This document shows, in pieces, positions 26,059 to 36,092 of a stretch of DNA of 64,000 nt (its first letter is position 1; each line of letters begins with the position of its first letter). Both the position numbers and the translations under genes were made by a program. Where the stretch lies: positions 170,257-234,256 of the forward strand of contig NZ_DRFV01000003.1 in the NCBI RefSeq assembly GCF_011050365.1, read 5' to 3'. The notes under the pieces were generated by a model. It saw only the letters and a list, made by a program, of their open reading frames with translations. It was not told where the DNA came from and did not search any database. Source of the DNA: Pseudohongiella sp. GTDB lineage: Bacteria > Pseudomonadota > Gammaproteobacteria > Pseudomonadales > Pseudohongiellaceae.

Positions 26059-29000
26059 ATGAGATTAAAAGAACTATACCGGTGCATCGCTTGCGCGTCA
26101 CTGGTCGCACCCACGCTGGTTTTTGCACAGCAACAGCCTGAAATCGAAGAGGTTGTCGTCACCGGTTCCTTGATCCGTGGCACACCCGTAGACGCCGCAC
26201 TGCCGGTGGAAACCTATACCACCGCTGACATGGAGCTGTCCGGCTCACCATCAGCACTGGAATTTGCCAAAGGCCTGAGCATCTCCGGCGCGACATCGGG
26301 CGAATCCTACTACTTTGGTGGCGCCGACCTGACTGGTAGCGTCAGCTATAACCTGCGTGGTATCGGTGCGGACAAGACACTGTCCCTGTTTAACGGCCGA
26401 CGCGTCACGCAAAACACCTCTGTTATTCCATCCATCGCACTGTCACGTATCGAGATCCTGAAAGACGGCGCTGCCGTAACCTACGGTGCGGATGCTACCG
26501 GTGGTGTGGTCAACTTCATCAGCCGTGACAACTTCGAAGGCATTGAGGTTCAGGGCGCGTTCAAGGCCGTCGACGGCTCCGACGGTGAGTTCAACGTTGG
26601 CATTCTGGGTGGTTTTGGTGGCGACAGCACTGATGTCATCTGGGCTGCACAATGGGAACACCGGTCAGAGATGGACACCACGGAACGTGATTTCTCCAGC
26701 CAGCCTTATGGTGTCAACCCGGCATCCTGGTCAGACCTGACCAACCTGGCCGCATACGCTGCCCGTGGCCCGCTGCCCGCAGTGCCCGGCAACACCGCCA
26801 ACAGCGAATGGGGCCCTGTCTATGGTCTGGCTAATGACTTTACAGACGAATCCTGTAATGCAGTTGGCGGCATCGTTGACGCCAGTCGCGGCTTTTCAGG
26901 ATGCCGGTACAACTACATCCCGTACTACGACCTGGTGTCTGAAAACGACATCTACCGACTTTTCGGTCAAGTCAAAACCGAAATCAGCGCACAGCATAGC
27001 TTCACAGCGCGCGCTGCCTACTCGCAGGTTTCCTCGCCTAACGTGTACGGCTCACCTTCGCAGCCAGTGATTCGCGGTCCTTCGCGTGCGTCCGGCGCGG
27101 CTTACCAGCTGTATGTACCGAAAACCAACCCGTACGTAGACGAGTTTGCCCAGCGTTCCGGTTTTGCCAACAACCCGCTGTACGCGGTGACGCAAGGCTT
27201 TACACCGATTCTTTACCGCGCCTTCGCTCACGGCGGCCAGGACCTGTTTGCCGAGAATGGCAGTCACAGTACACCGCGTGAAATTGACAACCGCTTCATG
27301 CACCTGACCGCCGGTTTCGACGGCGAGCTGGACATTGGCAGCGGCATTTTCTACGACGCGGCACTGACCTATAACCAGTCGCACACCACTGACGACAACC
27401 CCGATATCGCCCTGTACCGTGTACAGGAAGCGTTGAATGGTTTTGGTGGCCCGAACTGTAATGCCACTGACCTGAGCACAGACCGCTTCGGTACCCAGAA
27501 CCCGGCCGCAGCCGGCACCAATGGTTGCATGTGGTACAACCCGTTTGCGTCCAACTTCCAGGGGCAGCCCGTTTATGGCCTGTCCAACCCAAGTTATGTC
27601 CCGGGCGCAGAGAACCCCGATGAACTGGTTCGCTGGTTGTATAATGACCGTTACCAGGAAACTGTAAACTGGAACGTCACCGCGGATCTGGTATTCAGTG
27701 GCGAAACGCCGATCGAACTGCCCGGCGGTATGGTGTCATGGGGTGCCGGTGCACAGTGGCGTAATACTAAAGAGCGCGAGGTTGTGCCTAACCAGGAGTT
27801 CAATGGCAGCCAGCCATGCGCATGGCCGGAACAGGAACCTAACTCGCCGGAAGCACCAAACTTTGATGGTTGTACACCTGACGAGCCAGGTCCCTTCCAG
27901 TTCTTTGGCACCAACATTCCTGACGCTACCAAGCAGACACAGGAATCCGTGTTCACGGAATTCAACCTGCCGATTCTGGACTCCTTGTACATGGCAGCTG
28001 CCGTGCGTTACGAGCAGTTTTCCGGTGGTCTGGACGCGACAGTGTACAAATTGTCCGGTAAGTGGGATGCCACTGAAAACATAGCCTTCCGCGCTTCCTA
28101 TGGCACCAACTATCAGGCGCCGGGTGCAGGAATTGTTGCCGGTGAAAACACCAGCGGCACCACCAACTACACCCGTGCCGGTGGCGCATGGCGTGGTTCA
28201 CAGACCATTACCCGCTCAGACATTGAGCCGGAAGAGGCAACTGTAGCCAGCATCGGTTCCATCTGGCAATCCGAAGGTTTCACGCCGGGCAGTGACTTCC
28301 AGTTCATCGTCGACTACTTCGATATCGAAGTTGAGAAGGAGCTGGGGCTGCTGGCCAACGTTAACCTGATTGCGAACTCTGTGTTCAGCATTCCGCCGTC
28401 TGGATCGGGCGCTGTACCGAACGACGGCACAGCACTGGCTGACTGCGCACACCCGCTGATCGACCGGGTCACCTTTAACGGTGGCTGTGTACAGGGCGTG
28501 ACGACTGCGTCTGATTTCTCAGAGATCCGTACCGACTTCGGTAACGGCCCTGGCCAGCAGACCAAAGGTTTTGACATTCAGACCAGCTATGGCATGCCAG
28601 CATTTGCCGGCGATCTGGAATTCCGTCTGACCGCAACCAAGGTGCAGGCATTCGATTTCACACCGACACTGCTGGACGGCTTTGAAGTCGCACCATCACG
28701 TGATCGCCTGGGCTTCCTGAACTACGAAACCATTGCCAACGCTATTTCCGAATGGCGCGGCAACTTCACCACCAACTACTCACAGGGCGATCACAACTTC
28801 CGCCTGTCTGTGCAGTACGTCAGTGGCGTAAAGGACGAGCGTTTCTTTAATGAAGATGGTTCTCGTGTCGGTGATGCAGCGTTGACGCCAGCTGGCTTCC
28901 AGCCCGGCACACGTACGCCGTTTGGTCCGAGCACTTATGGTGTTGACGGAGAAGACTGGATCGTTGCTGACTTCCACTACACGGTCAACCTGCCAGCGGA

Positions 29001-29136
29001 AACCACGCTGACGGCATCCATCGTGAACGTGTTTGACGAAATGCCACCGGCATCACGTCAGGAACTGGGTTACGATCCACGCATCGGCAATCCGCTGGGC
29101 CGTACTTTCGAAATAGGCTTGCGCAAGCAGTTCTAA
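26059..29136 (+). CDS. TonB-dependent receptor 1
   Basis: This is an outer-membrane active transporter of 1025 residues. The signal peptide ends near LVFAQ, followed by the TonB box EIEEVVVTGS and a plug domain (VSYNLRGIGADKTLSLFNGRRV, SRIEILKDGAAVTYGADATGGVVNFISR). The rest is a large beta-barrel, ending in a typical C-terminal aromatic residue (GLRKQF). The 'LRGIG..TLSLFNGRR' style is common in receptors of marine Gammaproteobacteria for organic substrates rather than ferric siderophores. The gene is monocistronic, with a long leader and a strong terminator. The substrate is unknown; the next genes are an NCS1-type sensor kinase and its regulator, which may hint at a nitrogen compound. Confidence 0.93.
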   Translation: MRLKELYRCIACASLVAPTLVFAQQQPEIEEVVVTGSLIRGTPVDAALPVETYTTADMELSGSPSALEFAKGLSISGATSGESYYFGGADLTGSVSYNLRGIGADKTLSLFNGRRVTQNTSVIPSIALSRIEILKDGAAVTYGADATGGVVNFISRDNFEGIEVQGAFKAVDGSDGEFNVGILGGFGGDSTDVIWAAQWEHRSEMDTTERDFSSQPYGVNPASWSDLTNLAAYAARGPLPAVPGNTANSEWGPVYGLANDFTDESCNAVGGIVDASRGFSGCRYNYIPYYDLVSENDIYRLFGQVKTEISAQHSFTARAAYSQVSSPNVYGSPSQPVIRGPSRASGAAYQLYVPKTNPYVDEFAQRSGFANNPLYAVTQGFTPILYRAFAHGGQDLFAENGSHSTPREIDNRFMHLTAGFDGELDIGSGIFYDAALTYNQSHTTDDNPDIALYRVQEALNGFGGPNCNATDLSTDRFGTQNPAAAGTNGCMWYNPFASNFQGQPVYGLSNPSYVPGAENPDELVRWLYNDRYQETVNWNVTADLVFSGETPIELPGGMVSWGAGAQWRNTKEREVVPNQEFNGSQPCAWPEQEPNSPEAPNFDGCTPDEPGPFQFFGTNIPDATKQTQESVFTEFNLPILDSLYMAAAVRYEQFSGGLDATVYKLSGKWDATENIAFRASYGTNYQAPGAGIVAGENTSGTTNYTRAGGAWRGSQTITRSDIEPEEATVASIGSIWQSEGFTPGSDFQFIVDYFDIEVEKELGLLANVNLIANSVFSIPPSGSGAVPNDGTALADCAHPLIDRVTFNGGCVQGVTTASDFSEIRTDFGNGPGQQTKGFDIQTSYGMPAFAGDLEFRLTATKVQAFDFTPTLLDGFEVAPSRDRLGFLNYETIANAISEWRGNFTTNYSQGDHNFRLSVQYVSGVKDERFFNEDGSRVGDAALTPAGFQPGTRTPFGPSTYGVDGEDWIVADFHYTVNLPAETTLTASIVNVFDEMPPASRQELGYDPRIGNPLGRTFEIGLRKQF

Positions 29137-29152
29137 TAGAAAGTTAGTGCTC

Positions 29153-29192
29153 CAAAAAAAAGCCCCGCTCATTTGAGCGGGGCTTTTTTTTG
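29153..29192 (+). terminator. Rho-independent terminator after TonB receptor 1
   Basis: A ten-base perfect stem (AGCCCCGCTC / GAGCGGGGCT) with an ATTT loop is followed by eight Ts and preceded by an A-run, so it may act in both directions. Confidence 0.95.
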
Positions 29193-29439
29193 CCTGCAAC
29201 AACGGTATGAAACTTGCTGTAGTCCTTCTGTCCACGCCTTTTTTGTTCATATCAGTCATTTAGCGCAGTAAAAACGGATTTATCCCGCGCTTTTATGCTC
29301 CGGAACAGGGCGACGGCAGCCTGTGTGCGCCAAAAGCAGGCAGCCACAAAACAACGAACTGTTTTGGACAGTAAACTTCTTAAATGAACCGTCATGAGGC
29401 ACGGACAGCAAAACATGGCTGTTGTGGGACAAACGGCTG

Positions 29440-32400
29440 ATGAAAGCAACACAACACATTTTCAGGGTCAGACGCACTTACAATGTCTGGGTCGGAAATG
29501 AAACGCTGGAAGACTATGCACTGCGTTTCACCGCCATCAAGGCGCGACGCTGGAGTATAGAACATGTCGCCAAGACTGCTCTGGGGGCGACCGCTTTCCT
29601 GGCACTGGAAGCCATCGCTGCAGCAGTAACGCTCAGTTATGGTACCGCCAATGCCATTGCCGCCATGCTCGCATTGGGCGTAGTCATTTTGCTGACAGGT
29701 GTGCCTATTGCCTACAACGCTGCGAAATACGGGCTGGATATTGATCTGCTGACCCGGGGCGCAGGATTCGGTTATCTTGGCTCCACCATTACCTCACTGA
29801 TCTATGCGTCATTTACTTTTATCTTCTTTGCCATTGAAGGTGCCATACTGGCAGCGGCTCTTTACGCGCTGCTGGGCATTCCGCTTTGGCTGGGCTATAT
29901 CATCTGTGCCGTCGCGGTGATTCCAATCGTCACCCATGGCATCACCATCATCAGCAAATTTCAGGTCGGCACCCAGACATTCTGGTTGTTCCTGCAGTGC
30001 ACAGCACTGGCGGTCATCGCCTGGTTTGAATTTTCCCGGGTCAGCGACTGGACCGCATACATGCCCGTGAATACGGACGTGCCCGCCGGCAGCAGCGGGT
30101 TCAGCCTGGCACTGTTCGGCTCTTCGGTTGCCATCATGTTTTCTCTCGTTGCCCAGATTGGTGAACAGGTCGACTACCTGCGCTTTATGCCGGAGAAAAC
30201 CCGCGATAACAGGCGTCGCTGGTGGTTCTGGCTGCTGCTGGCAGGCCCGGGCTGGATATTCATTGGTATCATCAAAATGCTGCTGGGCTCTTTTCTCGCC
30301 TATCTGGCGATAACGGCAGGCGACACTCCGGAGCGAGCGGCGGATCCCACCTACATGTATCAGATGGTGTTCAACTACATGACCCAATCACCGACCCTGT
30401 CACTGGTACTGGCTGGTCTGATGGTGGTGGTGTCGCAAATGAAAATCAACGTCACCAATGCCTACGCCGGCTCCATTGCCTGGTCCAACTTCTTTTCCCG
30501 GCTGACCCACAGTCATCCCGGTCGGGTGGTATGGCTGGTGTTCAACGTCGCGATTGCCCTGCTACTGATGGAGCTGGGTATGTACCGCGCGCTGGAAGCC
30601 GTCCTGGGATTGTTTGCCATCGTCACCCTGAGCTGGCTGGGGTCGCTATCCGCAGACCTGCTGATCAATAAACCATTGGGACTCAGTCCGTCCTACGTGG
30701 AGTTCAAACGCGCACATCTCTATGACATCAACCCCGTGGGTACCGTTTCTGTCATCATCGCCTCCACTTTCGGCATACTGTGCTATATGGGATTGTTTGG
30801 TGACACGCCCAAACACCTGGCGCATTTTATCAGTCTCGGCATCTGCTTTGTGTCGGTACCGGCACTGGCACTGATCACTCGCGGCCGATTTTACCTGGCC
30901 CGGCAATCACCACAAATTGACGATTTGCTGCAGATTCAGGACGCTGACAACACACTGGAATGCTGTATCTGTGAAAACCGTTTTGAACGCGATGACATTG
31001 CTTACTGTCCGGCCTATCAGGGCGCTATCTGCTCACTGTGTTGCTCGCTGGATTCCCGTTGCATGGATGTGTGCAAACCCGATGGCCGTCTGAGCAATCA
31101 ACTGGAACTATGGCTGCGTCCGCTTTTGCCTGATGCCATTTTCAGCACGGTCAACCGACGCATGGTGCGGTTCTTTGTCATGTTCACGACCGCCAATACT
31201 TTCAGCGCAGCGCTGCTGGCCTTGATCTACTATCAGATGCAACCGGCAACCCCGGGAGAGATCGCACTGCTGCAACAGTCATTGTGGACTCTGTTTTTCA
31301 TTCTGCTGATCATCTTTGGCGTAGTGTGCTGGCTACACCTGCTGGCCAGCGAAAGCCGGGAAGTAGCGCAACAGGAGTCGGCGCGGCAAACCAGCCGTTT
31401 ACTGATGGAAATCGAGGCGCACAATCAGACTGATCTGGAGCTGCAAAAAGCCAAGGAGCTGGCCGAGCGCGCCAATGATGCCAAAAGTCGTTATCTGTCA
31501 GGCATCAGTCACGAGCTGCGCACACCGTTGCAGGCTATTCTGGGTTACGCGCAACTATTGACGCAGCGCGTCGACATGCCGGAAAAGCACCGCAACGCCA
31601 TCCAGATTATCAAACGCAGTGGCGAACATCTGGCCGGGTTGATCGAAGGTTTGCTGGACATCTCCAAAATCGAGGCCGGGCGTCTGGAGATATACCGCAA
31701 CCGGGTAAAATTACCCGATCTGATTGACCAGATGATTCAGATGTTTCGTACCATGGCGCTGGAGAAAGGCATCGAATTCAGCTGCCATATCCACAACAAA
31801 CTGCCGGAGTACGTCACCACCGACGAAAAACGTCTGCGCCAGATTCTGATCAACCTGCTGTCCAATGCGATTAAATATACGCATGAAGGCAGCGTTGAAT
31901 TTCATGTGCATTACCGCAGCGAAGTTGCCGAGTTCGCAGTCATTGATACCGGCGTCGGCATCAATGATAAAGACCTGCATCGCATCCTTGATCCTTTTGA
32001 GCGGGTCAGGAACATCGACGCTCCGAACGTACCCGGTACCGGCCTGGGCCTCACCATTGTCCGCTTGCTCACCGAAATAATGGGCGGAGAACTCGACATC
32101 AACAGCACGCCCGGCGAAGGCAGCTGCTTCAAGGTCTCCCTGATGATGTCGCGCGTCAGTCAACCGGTGGTCGAAACCCCTCCCCAACGCCTGATCAGCG
32201 GCTACAGCGGAGTGCGCAAGATAGTCATGGTTGTCGACGACGACCCCATTCATCGTGGTCTGATGGGAGACCTGCTGCACCCACTGGGCCTGACCACGTT
32301 TGAGGCGCGAGATGCGCACGACTGCCTGGATGCACTTAAAAACGTAACACCGGATCTGTTTCTGCTGGATGTCAGCATGCCCGGCATCGATGGTCTGACA

Positions 32401-32838
32401 CTGGCAGAAATGCTGCGTGCAAAAGGCTGCCAGCAGCCGATTGTCATGATCTCAGCGGACGCCCATGAACGCCACCGCAGCTCGCAGACACCCAGCGCAC
32501 ATGACGAATATCTGGTCAAGCCGATCAACAACCAGCAACTACTGGAAAGTATTGGCAGCTTGCTGTCGCTGCACTGGATTCGCAGCAGCGAGTCGCCCCA
32601 GCCTCAGGTGATGGACCCGGCGGCTGTTTATCATCCAGGACTCATCGAGATTGCGGATCACGTTCTGGTGCGCGAACTGCTCACCTACGCCGATTTGGGA
32701 TACAAGCGCGGCGTTAACAACAAACTGGCAGAGATGTCCGACAGTGGACTGCTGGACGAGAATACGCTGGCCTACTGCCAGCAACTGGCCAACGCCATGC
32801 TATTCACAACACTTGCCAACGCATTCAGGAAGGCCTGA
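29440..32838 (+). CDS. NCS1 transporter-fused hybrid sensor histidine kinase
   Basis: The first ~480 residues form about 12 membrane helices that resemble a nucleobase/cytosine-type NCS1 permease (RRWSIEHVAKTALGATAF, LTRGAGFGYLGS). A Cys-rich segment (residues ~508-550, with CCIC, CSLCC and CMDVC) may bind a metal. The kinase core has the H-box GISHELRTPLQAILGY (His691), ILINLLSNAIKYT, DTGVGI and GTGLGLTIV. A receiver domain follows (VMVVDDDPIHRG, Asp977). The architecture parallels CbrA, in which a symporter domain senses or carries the ligand. Similar NCS1-kinase genes are found near urea-use genes in other Proteobacteria. A TTG at 29422 is an alternative start. The next gene encodes a likely partner regulator. 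Confidence 0.85.
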   Translation: MKATQHIFRVRRTYNVWVGNETLEDYALRFTAIKARRWSIEHVAKTALGATAFLALEAIAAAVTLSYGTANAIAAMLALGVVILLTGVPIAYNAAKYGLDIDLLTRGAGFGYLGSTITSLIYASFTFIFFAIEGAILAAALYALLGIPLWLGYIICAVAVIPIVTHGITIISKFQVGTQTFWLFLQCTALAVIAWFEFSRVSDWTAYMPVNTDVPAGSSGFSLALFGSSVAIMFSLVAQIGEQVDYLRFMPEKTRDNRRRWWFWLLLAGPGWIFIGIIKMLLGSFLAYLAITAGDTPERAADPTYMYQMVFNYMTQSPTLSLVLAGLMVVVSQMKINVTNAYAGSIAWSNFFSRLTHSHPGRVVWLVFNVAIALLLMELGMYRALEAVLGLFAIVTLSWLGSLSADLLINKPLGLSPSYVEFKRAHLYDINPVGTVSVIIASTFGILCYMGLFGDTPKHLAHFISLGICFVSVPALALITRGRFYLARQSPQIDDLLQIQDADNTLECCICENRFERDDIAYCPAYQGAICSLCCSLDSRCMDVCKPDGRLSNQLELWLRPLLPDAIFSTVNRRMVRFFVMFTTANTFSAALLALIYYQMQPATPGEIALLQQSLWTLFFILLIIFGVVCWLHLLASESREVAQQESARQTSRLLMEIEAHNQTDLELQKAKELAERANDAKSRYLSGISHELRTPLQAILGYAQLLTQRVDMPEKHRNAIQIIKRSGEHLAGLIEGLLDISKIEAGRLEIYRNRVKLPDLIDQMIQMFRTMALEKGIEFSCHIHNKLPEYVTTDEKRLRQILINLLSNAIKYTHEGSVEFHVHYRSEVAEFAVIDTGVGINDKDLHRILDPFERVRNIDAPNVPGTGLGLTIVRLLTEIMGGELDINSTPGEGSCFKVSLMMSRVSQPVVETPPQRLISGYSGVRKIVMVVDDDPIHRGLMGDLLHPLGLTTFEARDAHDCLDALKNVTPDLFLLDVSMPGIDGLTLAEMLRAKGCQQPIVMISADAHERHRSSQTPSAHDEYLVKPINNQQLLESIGSLLSLHWIRSSESPQPQVMDPAAVYHPGLIEIADHVLVRELLTYADLGYKRGVNNKLAEMSDSGLLDENTLAYCQQLANAMLFTTLANAFRKA

Positions 32839-32930
32839 CCCATGAACAACGGCACTTTTAATCGGCCTTATCAAACGACACGGAGCGTGACCCACACATG
32901 CCGGAAACACAGAGACGTTACGAGAACCCT

Positions 32931-33875
32931 ATGAACAAGAAATCGTATTCCAATGTCATTTTGGTGGTCGACGATTCCCCGGAATCCCTCAGCTTTGTCA
33001 ACGACACGCTCGAAGAGGCGGGTTACGATGTACTGGTGGCACTGGAAGGCAAACAGGCGCTTACCATCGCCAGACGTATCCGCCCCGACATGATACTGAT
33101 GGACGCAATCATGCCGCACAAAGACGGGTTCGACACTTGCCGCGAACTTCGCGCCATTCCCGAACTCTCATCAATTCCGGTTATTTTCATGACCGGCCTG
33201 ACAGACTCCGGCAGCGTGGTGCGCGGACTGGAGGCCGGTGGTGTCGACTACCTGACAAAACCCATCAACCCGGAAGAATTGCTTGCCCGCATGACGGTGC
33301 ATCTGAGCAATGCCAGACTGACCAGCAGTGCGTACAATGCGCTCGATTCGACCGGACAGCACCTGTTTTCAGTGGACACTCAGGGACATATTCTGTGGGC
33401 AACGCCGCAGACGCTGGCGCTGTTCGCCCGCGCGGGGGCAAGCGAGAGCTGGCAGAAGACGGAACTGGCAACGGCGCTGAACGACTGGCTATCGCCGCCA
33501 TCCCCCAGACAGCGTCAGTCCGAACAGACGCTGGTGCTGACGGTCACCAGTAAGAACGGCCCCCTGACCCAGGAGAAACGACTGACGGTTGCTTTTATTC
33601 GACATATCAATGGCGAGGAGAAGTTGCTCAAGCTGTCAGAAGCGAACGAAAGTTCCGGTGAAGAATTACTGCGCGAGAAGCTTGAATTGACCAAACGGGA
33701 GTCGGAAGTGCTGACCTGGATCAGTCAGGGTAAAACCAACTGGGAAACCGCTCAGATACTGCAAATGAGCCCGCGCACGGTCAACAAACACCTTGAGCAG
33801 ATTTTCAAGAAACTGAATGTACAAAATCGGACCGCAGCTGCGCGCATAGCATTGAGCATTCTGGAGCGAGACTGA
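32931..33875 (+). CDS. LuxR/NarL-type response regulator
   Basis: A receiver domain (VILVVDDSPESLSFVNDTL, phospho-Asp in PDMILMDAIMPHKDG, Lys in YLTKPINPEELLA) is followed by a middle region of about 100 residues that may be PAS-like (LFSVDTQGHILWATPQTLALF) and a C-terminal LuxR helix-turn-helix (LTKRESEVLTWISQGKTNWE, SPRTVNKHLEQIFKKLNVQNR). ATG 32931 is slightly favoured; 32898 is possible. It lies about 90 bases after the NCS1-kinase and is the obvious candidate for its partner. Its 3' end faces the urease cluster, 28 bases away. It is therefore a plausible regulator of the urt/ure genes, an inference from position. Confidence 0.88.
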   Translation: MNKKSYSNVILVVDDSPESLSFVNDTLEEAGYDVLVALEGKQALTIARRIRPDMILMDAIMPHKDGFDTCRELRAIPELSSIPVIFMTGLTDSGSVVRGLEAGGVDYLTKPINPEELLARMTVHLSNARLTSSAYNALDSTGQHLFSVDTQGHILWATPQTLALFARAGASESWQKTELATALNDWLSPPSPRQRQSEQTLVLTVTSKNGPLTQEKRLTVAFIRHINGEEKLLKLSEANESSGEELLREKLELTKRESEVLTWISQGKTNWETAQILQMSPRTVNKHLEQIFKKLNVQNRTAAARIALSILERD

Positions 33876-33903
33876 ACCCTGTCCCGCTCCGGAATACACC
33901 AAT

Positions 33904-34131
33904 CTATCTGTGTTTCCTGGCCTTGCGCTGACGGACGAAGCGCACTGTCAATAATGCCACCAGAGCGATGGCAAAAACGGCGGTAGCGCCATGCAACATA
34001 TCGTGCCCCCACAGTCCATCGAGGCCATGCCCCGGGTGAGACCATGCCATAGCTGGCAATGTGGACAAGGCAAAAGTAACCGCCAGCGTCGCCCGGTTTG
34101 TTTTCGTGTTTATTATTGCCTTTGTTTTCAC
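33904..34131 (-). CDS. Small His-containing membrane protein at the end of the urease operon
   Basis: The protein has 75 residues, a signal-like N-terminus ([18 protein letters not shown]), a short His-rich segment ([17 protein letters not shown]) and one membrane helix ([18 protein letters not shown]) with a basic tail. The ATG overlaps the ureG stop by four bases. Small proteins of this layout (signal peptide, HPGH motif, membrane helix) occur at the ends of urease clusters in other bacteria, and a domain of unknown function resembles it. The histidines could hold nickel in the periplasm; this is an inference. Confidence 0.7.
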   Translation of the reverse strand: MKTKAIINTKTNRATLAVTFALSTLPAMAWSHPGHGLDGLWGHDMLHGATAVFAIALVALLTVRFVRQRKARKHR

Positions 34132-34829
34132 TGCACGCTCCTTTCCAATTCGGATGATTCGGTTTCACTGAATGCCGGCCCACTGGCCAGCACGCCATCG
34201 GGCAAGCGATCCGGCAACATGCCCTGCTCGATTATGAATGCGATAATTTCCGGCAAACCACTGCCGGACTTGAGGTTACTGAATACAAACGGCCGTTCGC
34301 CCCGCATCCGCGCCGCATCCTCACGCATGACGTCCAGCGACGCGCCGACCAGAGGCGCCAGGTCTGTTTTGTTGATGATCAACAGGTCCGAGCGAGTGAT
34401 ACCAGGGCCGCCCTTACGTGGAATTTTGTCACCTGCAGACACATCAATAACGTACAGAGTAAGATCCGACAGCTCCGGACTGAACGTTGCACTCAGGTTG
34501 TCGCCGCCGCTCTCGACAAAAATTACTTCCAGTTGACCGTGGCGCTCTATCAACTCATCAATGGCCGCCAGATTCATGGAGGCATCCTCACGGATTGCCG
34601 TGTGTGGGCAACCACCGGTTTCAACACCGATGATCCGGTCCGCACTCAGGGCTTCATGGCGGGTCAGGAAATTGGCATCTTCCTTGGTGTATATATCATT
34701 GGTCACAACCGCGATATCGTAGTAGTCACGCAGCGTGCTGCACAGGGCACGCAGGAGCGCGGTCTTGCCGGACCCGACGGGTCCGCCTACGCCAATCCTC
34801 AGGGTCTGGCCGGATTTATCAGTCGTCAT
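34128..34829 (-). CDS. ureG: Urease accessory GTPase UreG
   Basis: UreG is a SIMIBI-class GTPase that delivers nickel to the urease active site with UreE, UreF and UreD. The P-loop [18 protein letters not shown], the CPH metal-site region [19 protein letters not shown] and the G-motifs [15 protein letters not shown] and IINKTDLA are intact. ATG 34829 is chosen because homology begins there; the frame open to 34934 overlaps ureF. The length of 233 residues is on the long side of normal, with a slightly extended C-terminus. Confidence 0.95.
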   Translation of the reverse strand: MTTDKSGQTLRIGVGGPVGSGKTALLRALCSTLRDYYDIAVVTNDIYTKEDANFLTRHEALSADRIIGVETGGCPHTAIREDASMNLAAIDELIERHGQLEVIFVESGGDNLSATFSPELSDLTLYVIDVSAGDKIPRKGGPGITRSDLLIINKTDLAPLVGASLDVMREDAARMRGERPFVFSNLKSGSGLPEIIAFIIEQGMLPDRLPDGVLASGPAFSETESSELERSVQ

Positions 34830-34884
34830 GATGACTTCCTCTTGGCTAACAATCGTTCTAATGAATTTGTGCAGACTGCGACGC

Positions 34885-35553
34885 TCATGACCGGAACAGC
34901 CGCGAGTACTGTGTTTCGTGATGCATACTGGCAAGGCTCAATGCGGGCAGGCTGACGCCGATGTGGTCATCCTGCACGCCTGCCGCAACCGCAATGGCTG
35001 CCGGTACCTGCGCCTGCAACGAGTGCATCATGCGCTGTGCCCCGGTCTGCCCCATGGGCAACAGTTTGGTCGCTGCATTGACCTGGTTCTCAATCCATGA
35101 CCAGCACAGGCCAAGGCTGGCCATCTCCGCTTTAATTTGCCAGTGACGGGCGGCCTGAGCAAATGCGGTAATAAAACTGACAGGACCCTGCATGTCGATA
35201 ATCGGCACATCAAACTCGGGTAACAGTTTTTGCAACGCCAGGCCGGTGGCCGTGTCTGTCAATTGCAGCTCGCGGGTTTCGCGACTGGCCAGTATTAACG
35301 CGTTCCAGTAGCGAACGGCGTCATGATCAGATGCCGCCAGCGCCTGATCAATGCGAAACATGACCGGCAGATCCAGCGCTGCCAGACTGAAGCGCAACTG
35401 GGCGCTCAGCCACTGTTCAATGTCAGCATCGGATTTTAGCCACGCGGCTTCAATGGCATATTCCAGTCCGTGGGAAAAGGCGTAGGCACCAACAGGCAAC
35501 CCGGCACTGCTCAGGTGCAACAGACGCAGCAAGGCATGATCAGTGGTGTTCAT
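34885..35553 (-). CDS. ureF: Urease accessory protein UreF
   Basis: UreF bridges UreD and UreG and gates GTP hydrolysis during nickel insertion. The family phrases [30 protein letters not shown] ([19 protein letters not shown]), and the C-terminal [18 protein letters not shown] ([15 protein letters not shown]) are present. ATG 35553 overlaps the end of ureE by 14 bases. The length of 222 residues is normal. Confidence 0.93.
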   Translation of the reverse strand: MNTTDHALLRLLHLSSAGLPVGAYAFSHGLEYAIEAAWLKSDADIEQWLSAQLRFSLAALDLPVMFRIDQALAASDHDAVRYWNALILASRETRELQLTDTATGLALQKLLPEFDVPIIDMQGPVSFITAFAQAARHWQIKAEMASLGLCWSWIENQVNAATKLLPMGQTGAQRMMHSLQAQVPAAIAVAAGVQDDHIGVSLPALSLASMHHETQYSRLFRS

Positions 35554-36070
35554 GCTTGCCCGCGATGTCCAGCGTTTCAATCAGCCCCGCCTTGGTATTC
35601 GTCGGCGCCAGTGGCTGCTGATGGGAATGTGAATGACCGCCATGGCCGGTGTAGGCGCCCTGCTCCGGAACAAACACGTGATGAGCGTGCTGCAGTGTCA
35701 GACCCAACAACGTCAACATTTCCTCCAGTACATGATCAGGCAGAATACGCAGCGAACGCGGGCCGACCTGCACCTTCACATGACGATTACCCAGGTGATA
35801 ACAGGCGCGACTGAACACTTCCCAGTCCTCACAACTGGCAATCACAACCGGCTCAATCGCGCCTTCCACCAGCACCAACCGGCCGCACTGACTGCGCAGA
35901 TATTCACCCACCAGAAGCGGTGTGCCACGCGCCAGAAACAACCTGACTTCTTCGCCTTCGGTCGAAAACAGCCGCATGCGACCGCGGTCGCGTTGTTCGT
36001 GGGTGAGTATGACTCTGACATCGACCGGCGCCTTGCATTGAGTGCCCAGCCGTTCATGCACTTCCAACAT
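35540..36070 (-). CDS. ureE: Urease nickel chaperone UreE
   Basis: UreE carries nickel to the UreDFG-apo-urease complex. The N-terminal peptide-binding part (RVILTHEQRDRGRMRLFSTEGEEVRLFLARG) and the metal-binding part (CYHLGNRHVKVQV, ALRILPDHVLEEMLTLLG-like) are present. The C-terminus is rich in histidine (GHGGHSHSHQQ and KHEHH), as in Klebsiella UreE. The gene lies 22 bases downstream of ureC and overlaps ureF. Confidence 0.94.
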   Translation of the reverse strand: MLEVHERLGTQCKAPVDVRVILTHEQRDRGRMRLFSTEGEEVRLFLARGTPLLVGEYLRSQCGRLVLVEGAIEPVVIASCEDWEVFSRACYHLGNRHVKVQVGPRSLRILPDHVLEEMLTLLGLTLQHAHHVFVPEQGAYTGHGGHSHSHQQPLAPTNTKAGLIETLDIAGKHEHH

Positions 36071-36092
36071 GTCTCATTCCTCAGTTCGTTTG

